Assembly (NCBI GenBank): GCA_016199025.1
Contig: JACQHM010000210.1
Span: 1-9,696, forward strand
Length of the DNA stretch: 9,696 nt
DNA from: Candidatus Methylomirabilota bacterium
Lineage (GTDB): Bacteria > Methylomirabilota > Methylomirabilia > Methylomirabilales > JACQHM01
Direction: 5' to 3'
The translations under genes and the position numbers were made by a program. Of this stretch, positions 6,436 to 9,696 are shown one piece after another (the first letter of the stretch is position 1; each line of letters starts with the position of its first letter). The notes beneath the pieces were generated by a model. The model did no database searches. It worked only from the letters and a program-made list of their open reading frames with translations, and was not told the origin of the DNA.

Positions 6436-6837
6436 TTACCCTTCGATCTTCAGCTCCTCTTCGCTCACCTGGCCATTAATGATCCTGAAGCCACGGATCG
6501 CCGGTTGCCCTGGGTTCATCAAGGAGATAATCAGGTAGGTCGCCTCGGGATAGAAGGCCAACTCGACATCAGTTTTAGACGGGTAGGCCGGGCTCCTCGT
6601 ATGGGAGTGGTAGATGCCCAAAAGTTCCCAGCCGTTCTCATCGATCTCCCTTAAGGCCTTCAGTTGATCCTTCGGTTCGATCACATATCGGAAAGGGCTC
6701 TTCTCAGCGCTCTGACACCGGTACAACCTCACGATCTGCCCATCCTTCCCCGCCAACAGCCCGCAGGCCTCATAGGGAGCCTCGGCCTTGGCGTGGGCGA
6801 CCATCTCCTCCGCGTATCGCTTCTCCAGGATGAACAT
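6436..6837 (-). CDS. mec: JAMM/MPN+ zinc metalloprotease, Mec-type (sulfur-carrier-cysteine hydrolase)
   Basis: Members of this Mov34/MPN/PAD-1 branch cleave an amino acid from the C-terminus of a ubiquitin-like sulfur carrier; in M. tuberculosis Mec releases cysteine from CysO-Cys. With the start at 6837 the protein is 133 residues, close to Mec. It shows the complete JAMM site: Glu23 in PYEACGLLAG, then YHSHT (76-80) and the H-x-H-x7-S-x2-D motif with His77, His79, Ser87 and Asp90. AEKSPFRY (44-51), AYPSKTDVELA (84-94) and GFRIINGQVSEEE (116-128) also parallel mycobacterial Mec. The frame is open upstream to an ATG at 6909, 4 bp after the cysM stop, which would add 24 residues encoded by a palindromic repeat. 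I prefer 6837 because homology begins there, though its ribosome binding site is weak. It directly follows cysM, as expected for a carrier-dependent cysteine pathway. Confidence 0.88.
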   Translation of the reverse strand: MFILEKRYAEEMVAHAKAEAPYEACGLLAGKDGQIVRLYRCQSAEKSPFRYVIEPKDQLKALREIDENGWELLGIYHSHTRSPAYPSKTDVELAFYPEATYLIISLMNPGQPAIRGFRIINGQVSEEELKIEG

Positions 6838-6864
6838 CGCTTCGACCCCAGACGCCAGACCAAC

Positions 6865-6907
6865 GCTCGATGCTCGATGATCGATAATCGAACATCCAAC
6901 ATCGAAC
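6865..6907. repeat. 43-bp imperfect palindromic repeat between cysM and mec
   Basis: The arms 6865-6885 and 6887-6907 flank a single A and match 17 of 21 when one is reverse-complemented; two of the four mismatches can be G-U pairs in RNA. Both arms are built from repeated TCGATG/TCGAAC units, so the element has internal periodicity. Next to it, 6841-6860 holds short degenerate copies of GTCTGG/GTCTGGC (minus strand). The element looks like a dispersed intergenic repeat of the kind seen in many copies in some bacterial genomes; copy number cannot be judged here. It carries no stop codon in the mec frame. Confidence 0.65.
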
Positions 6908-6913
6908 ATCGTG

Positions 6914-7849
6914 TCACCACCAGATGTGACTGTACATATTCTCGTCGAGGTCTGGGATCTCCTTAAACCAGACCCCGAGGCTTAAGTACTTCCAGCCACC
7001 ATCGGCCAACAGGCAGACGATGTTCCCCCGCTCCATCCGGTGGGCCACCCGAATGGCGCAGTGAACCACCGCCCCTGAGGAGATCCCGGCAAAGATCCCC
7101 TCCTTCTTGGTCAAGTCCTTGGTGGCGGCGAAGGCGCAACGGGAATCGACGATAATCTTCCCATCCAGGAGACTCATGTCCAGGATCGGGGGAATGAACC
7201 CCTCCTCGAGACTTCTTAAGCCCTGGACGAGTTCGCCCGGATGGGGCTCGACCGCAATGACCTTGACCTGGGGGTTCTGCTCCTTTAAGCGCCTCCCCAC
7301 CCCCATCAGCGTCCCGCCTGTTCCGAGCCCCGCGACGAAGACATCCACCTCCGGAAGGTCACGGAGGATCTCGGCCCCCGTCGTCTCATAGTGGGCTTTT
7401 GGATTGGCCGGGTTCCCATATTGGTACGGCACGTAGTACTGAGGGTTCTCATCGGCCAGCTTCTTGGCCAACTCGATGGCCCCGTTGGTCCCTTTGCTTC
7501 CTTCCGAGTAGATGATCTCCGCCCCGTAGAGCTCCAGGAGCTGGCGCCGCTCCACCGTCACATTCTCCGGCACGACCACCTTGACCTTGTACCCTTTCCG
7601 TCTTCCCATCATGGCCAGGGCGATGCCGGTGTTCCCTGAGGTCGGTTCCAGGATGATCTTGCCAGGGGTCAGCTCGCCCTTCCTCTCCCCCTCCTCGATC
7701 ATGAACTTGGCGATCCTGTCCTTCAGGCTCCCGGTGGGGTTGTTCCCTTCCAGCTTGGCGAAGATCCGGACCGAGGGCTTCGGGCTCATCCGAGGGATTT
7801 CCACCAGGGGGGTGTTACCTATGGCGCCGAGGATATCTTTTTCGACCAT
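6914..7849 (-). CDS. cysM: Cysteine synthase, CysM (O-phosphoserine/sulfur-carrier type)
   Basis: A PLP enzyme of fold-type II that beta-replaces an activated serine to make cysteine, in the cytoplasm. The 311 residues show the PLP lysine in NPTGSLKDR (Lys43), the substrate loop TSGNTG (70-75), the phosphate loop GTGGT (176-180) and the PLP-pyridine serine in SSG (257-259). Several features match mycobacterial CysM rather than CysK: QGLRSLEEGFIP (209-220), whose Arg212 corresponds to the arginine (Arg220 in M. tuberculosis CysM) linked to O-phosphoserine use; EGIFAGIS (250-257); DGGWKYLS (283-290); and a short tail ending in aromatic residues (HIWW). In M. tuberculosis the sulfur donor is CysO thiocarboxylate and the product is freed by Mec. 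Mec is the next gene here, which supports the same route. The start has GGAGAGGGAAGG upstream at slightly long spacing. Substrate choice is inferred from motifs recalled from the family. Confidence 0.92.
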   Translation of the reverse strand: MVEKDILGAIGNTPLVEIPRMSPKPSVRIFAKLEGNNPTGSLKDRIAKFMIEEGERKGELTPGKIILEPTSGNTGIALAMMGRRKGYKVKVVVPENVTVERRQLLELYGAEIIYSEGSKGTNGAIELAKKLADENPQYYVPYQYGNPANPKAHYETTGAEILRDLPEVDVFVAGLGTGGTLMGVGRRLKEQNPQVKVIAVEPHPGELVQGLRSLEEGFIPPILDMSLLDGKIIVDSRCAFAATKDLTKKEGIFAGISSGAVVHCAIRVAHRMERGNIVCLLADGGWKYLSLGVWFKEIPDLDENMYSHIWW

Positions 7850-7875
7850 GAGATGCTCGACCTTCCCTCTCCACC

Positions 7876-8163
7876 CTACCCTTTGGGGAAAAAAAGCTCG
7901 TAGAACTGACGAGGCCTGATCTTCTCGATTAAGGCCTTGAGCACGGCTTCAACGCCCTCGCCGGGGACGACAAACTCCGGCCGGGTCACCAGCTCGGGGT
8001 GATCGGGACGGGCCATACAACGAGGCGACCCGCCCCGAATCTCGCCCAATGTCTCCTCGACGAGGATGTCACCGGCCGCGAGGGCACAACCCGCCGGGCG
8101 CACATACCGGAAGCGGTGCACCCTAATCAGCCTCTCTCCCGTCGTGAGGTATCGGACGTCCAT
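7876..8163 (-). CDS. Unrecognised 95-residue protein between sulfurtransferase and cysM
   Basis: I do not recognise a family. The ATG begins at the base immediately after the rhodanese TAG stop (TAGATG), so translation is probably coupled. The protein is soluble, with no signal peptide or membrane span. The N-terminal half looks beta-rich and basic (RLIRVHRFRYVRPAG), a central Gly-containing stretch ETLGEIRGGSPRC follows, and the end is helical (GVEAVLKALIEKI) before RPRQFYELFFPKG. It has two cysteines (26, 49). It ends just 26 bp before cysM. Its length and place are those one would expect of a CysO-like sulfur carrier, but it lacks the C-terminal Gly-Gly needed to form a thiocarboxylate, so I do not call it one. 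Tight packing with the rhodanese and cysM suggests a role in sulfur transfer or in regulating it. Confidence 0.72.
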   Translation of the reverse strand: MDVRYLTTGERLIRVHRFRYVRPAGCALAAGDILVEETLGEIRGGSPRCMARPDHPELVTRPEFVVPGEGVEAVLKALIEKIRPRQFYELFFPKG

Positions 8164-9012
8164 CTAGGGCTTCTCGATGGGCGCACCGATGAGGCTCCCG
8201 TACTCGGTCCACGACCCGTCGTAGTTTCGGACCTTGGGATACCCCAGAAGCTCCTTCAAGACGAACCAGGTATGGGAGGAGCGTTCCCCGATCCGACAGT
8301 AAGCGATGACCTCCTTCTCAGGGGTGATCCCCTTCCCTCGGTAGAGGGTCTCCAGCTCCTCCGCTGGTTTAAAGGTGCCATCTTGCCGGACGGCTTCACC
8401 CCAGGGAATGTTGGCAGCGCGCGGGATATGGCCGCCCCTTTGCGCCCCCTCCTGCGGGAGATGTTCAGGTGCGAGAAGCTCCCCTGTAAACTCCTTGGGC
8501 GATCGGACGTCCACCAGGGCTCGGTCCCCCCTCCCTAGGCTCTCCAGGACGAAATCCCGGAGCGCCCGAATGTGAGGATCGGGGTCCTTGGCCTTGTACG
8601 TGGTCGGCTTCACCTGGGCCGCCTCCTTCGTCATCGGGCGCCCCTCATCCATCCACTTCTTCCGCCCCCCGTTCATGATCCTGGCGTCCTGGTGGCCGTA
8701 GGACTTCAAGAGCCAGTAGGCATAGGCGGCGAACCAATTGTTATTATCACCGTAGAGGATTACGGTGGTGTCCTCCGAGATGCCGGCCTTGCTGAGGAGC
8801 TCCTCGATCCGCTCCCTGCTGGCGATGTTGCGCATCACCGGCTCCTCGAGATCCTTAAACCAGTTCAGGGCTACGGCACCGGGGATGTGTCCCTGCTCGA
8901 ACGCCGCTGGATCCACCGAGACCTCGACGATCCTGACCTTGGGATCGTTCAGATGCTCCGCAACCCAGGTCGTTTCCACCAGAACCTCAGGATGAGCATA
9001 TTGCTTCGCCAT
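8164..9012 (-). CDS. Two-domain rhodanese-type sulfurtransferase (thiosulfate/3-mercaptopyruvate)
   Basis: Moves sulfane sulfur from thiosulfate or 3-mercaptopyruvate to an acceptor through a cysteine persulfide. The 282 residues hold two rhodanese domains. The first, inactive, domain (about 8-125) has GHIPGAVALNW (41-51) and YGDNNNWFAAYAYWLL (87-102) with no cysteine. The catalytic domain (about 145-280) has LVDVRSPKEF (166-175), GGHIPRAANIPW (193-204) and the active loop YCRIGERSSHTWFVL (238-252), with Cys239 the only cysteine in the protein. NYDGSWTEYGS (263-273) closes the fold. The CRIGERSSHTWF loop and the ending are like mycobacterial CysA2/SseA-type enzymes; the loop suggests thiosulfate more than mercaptopyruvate, but this is not decisive. 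AAGGAGG lies upstream of the ATG. It leads the cysM-mec group, so it may deliver sulfur to a carrier protein for cysteine synthesis, which is inference. Confidence 0.93.
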   Translation of the reverse strand: MAKQYAHPEVLVETTWVAEHLNDPKVRIVEVSVDPAAFEQGHIPGAVALNWFKDLEEPVMRNIASRERIEELLSKAGISEDTTVILYGDNNNWFAAYAYWLLKSYGHQDARIMNGGRKKWMDEGRPMTKEAAQVKPTTYKAKDPDPHIRALRDFVLESLGRGDRALVDVRSPKEFTGELLAPEHLPQEGAQRGGHIPRAANIPWGEAVRQDGTFKPAEELETLYRGKGITPEKEVIAYCRIGERSSHTWFVLKELLGYPKVRNYDGSWTEYGSLIGAPIEKP

Positions 9013-9041
9013 ACCTCTCCCTCCTCCTTATCCCTACTACC

Positions 9042-9696
9042 CTACCGCTTTGCCACCACCACGGCGATCGGCTTTGTCCCTACCGGCACCGAACCGACCA
9101 CCGCCCGGCTGGAGAGATCGATGACCTTCAGATCGTTGGATTCCTCGTGGACAACATAGAGGCGCTTCCCGTCCGAGCTCGACCAGATCCCGTGGGGCTT
9201 CTTTCCGACCGGGATCCGCTGGGTTACCGTGAGGTTCCCGCCGACGTTCTCGATGACCGCCACCTCGTTCGCTCCCCCGACGGTCACATAGACGGCCTGC
9301 CCCAGGATGGTCAGGTGGTTGGGGTTTGGCCCTACCTCGACGGTCGCGGCGACCGTTGTGGCTGCGGCGTCAATGACGTAGACGTCGGTCCCACCCGTGT
9401 TGGTCCCCCAGACGTTCTTCCCGTCAGAGGTGACCTGGATAAAGGTTGGGGTCTTCCCCACGGGGACGTTGGCCAGGACCTTCCGGCCTGGAATGTCGAT
9501 GATATAGACGCGGCCGAACTTCGGGCTCGTGAGATACGCCTGCTTGCCATCAGGGCTGAACCAGATGTGTCCGTTGCCGATGGCTTCCCCGAGCTGGACC
9601 TTATCCTTTATCTTCAACGTGGCAACATCGACGATCGGGACGTGGTCTTCGCCACCAGCGTTGACCCACACCTCTTTTCCATCAGGGGTGATGGCA
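9042..9696 (-). CDS. YVTN/NHL-type beta-propeller repeat protein, C-terminal part, cut by right edge
   Basis: The frame is open to the right edge: eight further codons (AITPDGKE) precede a GTG at 9671, so that GTG is internal and the true start is outside. The visible 217 residues contain at least four blades of about 40-45 residues with the recurrent pattern SPDGKxxY/TSDGKNVW/SSDGKRLYV followed by a V-x-V-I-D strand and a V-P-V-G-x-x-P turn (VANVPVGKTP-like, RIPVGKKP, SVPVGTKP). This is the YVTN seven-bladed propeller signature, often in secreted or periplasmic binding or surface proteins. Any signal peptide would lie beyond the window. It ends 29 bp before the sulfurtransferase start, on the same strand. 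A link to sulfur metabolism is not evident, and it may be a separate transcript end. Function unknown beyond the fold. Confidence 0.88.
   Translation of the reverse strand, partial: AITPDGKEVWVNAGGEDHVPIVDVATLKIKDKVQLGEAIGNGHIWFSPDGKQAYLTSPKFGRVYIIDIPGRKVLANVPVGKTPTFIQVTSDGKNVWGTNTGGTDVYVIDAAATTVAATVEVGPNPNHLTILGQAVYVTVGGANEVAVIENVGGNLTVTQRIPVGKKPHGIWSSSDGKRLYVVHEESNDLKVIDLSSRAVVGSVPVGTKPIAVVVAKR

Noticed and set aside
7850..7890. Frameshift or stop readthrough giving the 95-residue protein a Gly-Gly end (GGT GGA codons follow its TAG, and a run of seven T precedes the end on the minus strand)
   Set aside because: The Gly codons come after the stop and would be followed by about ten more residues, so no clean C-terminal Gly-Gly results; no evidence of recoding is visible.
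1..9696. CRISPR array, tRNA or rRNA genes, insertion sequence or transposase
   Set aside because: No regular direct repeats with spacers, no tRNA-like cloverleaf, no rRNA segments and no transposase-like frame were seen; the window is packed with metabolic genes.

Overview
The window is a dense, almost entirely minus-strand gene cluster for assimilatory sulfate reduction and cysteine synthesis from a fairly GC-rich bacterium. No plus-strand gene is supported. Nothing pins the taxon. The CysM, Mec-type protease and rhodanese look like the actinobacterial (Mycobacterium-type) versions, while the Sat, the iron-sulfur CysH and the 612-residue siroheme reductase are of kinds found in many phyla. 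A deep-branching or metagenome-derived lineage is a reasonable guess only.

In transcription order (right to left) the layout is: the C-terminal part of a YVTN/NHL-type beta-propeller protein (cut by the right edge); a two-domain rhodanese sulfurtransferase; an unrecognised 95-residue protein that starts at the base after the rhodanese stop; an O-phosphoserine-type cysteine synthase (CysM); a 43-bp imperfect palindrome; a JAMM metalloprotease of the Mec type; a small zinc-ribbon protein; a strong stem-loop with a T-rich tail; a 568-residue siroheme/4Fe-4S reductase (NirA/Sir type); a second, different 612-residue siroheme/4Fe-4S reductase; a HemD-like uroporphyrinogen-III synthase; CysH (APS reductase); a 65-codon remnant of a TauE/SafE permease; and the GTG-started N-terminal part of Sat (ATP sulfurylase), which runs off the left edge. 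Every intergenic gap is below about 150 bp. Several junctions overlap (hemD/cysH by 4 bp, cysH/tauE remnant by 8 bp, tauE remnant/sat by 8 bp), which suggests co-transcription.

Together the genes cover sulfate to APS (Sat), APS to sulfite (CysH), sulfite to sulfide (one or both reductases, with HemD supporting siroheme supply), and sulfur entry into cysteine. The CysM-Mec pair is the signature of the protein-thiocarboxylate route described in Mycobacterium tuberculosis (CysO-CysM-Mec), yet no CysO-like carrier with a C-terminal Gly-Gly is present here. Instead an unknown 95-residue protein and a rhodanese sit beside cysM. The main points for follow-up are this incomplete carrier system, the decayed permease, the two unlike reductases (the first with different arginine codon use and a preceding terminator/attenuator-like hairpin), and the palindromic repeat in frame upstream of mec.
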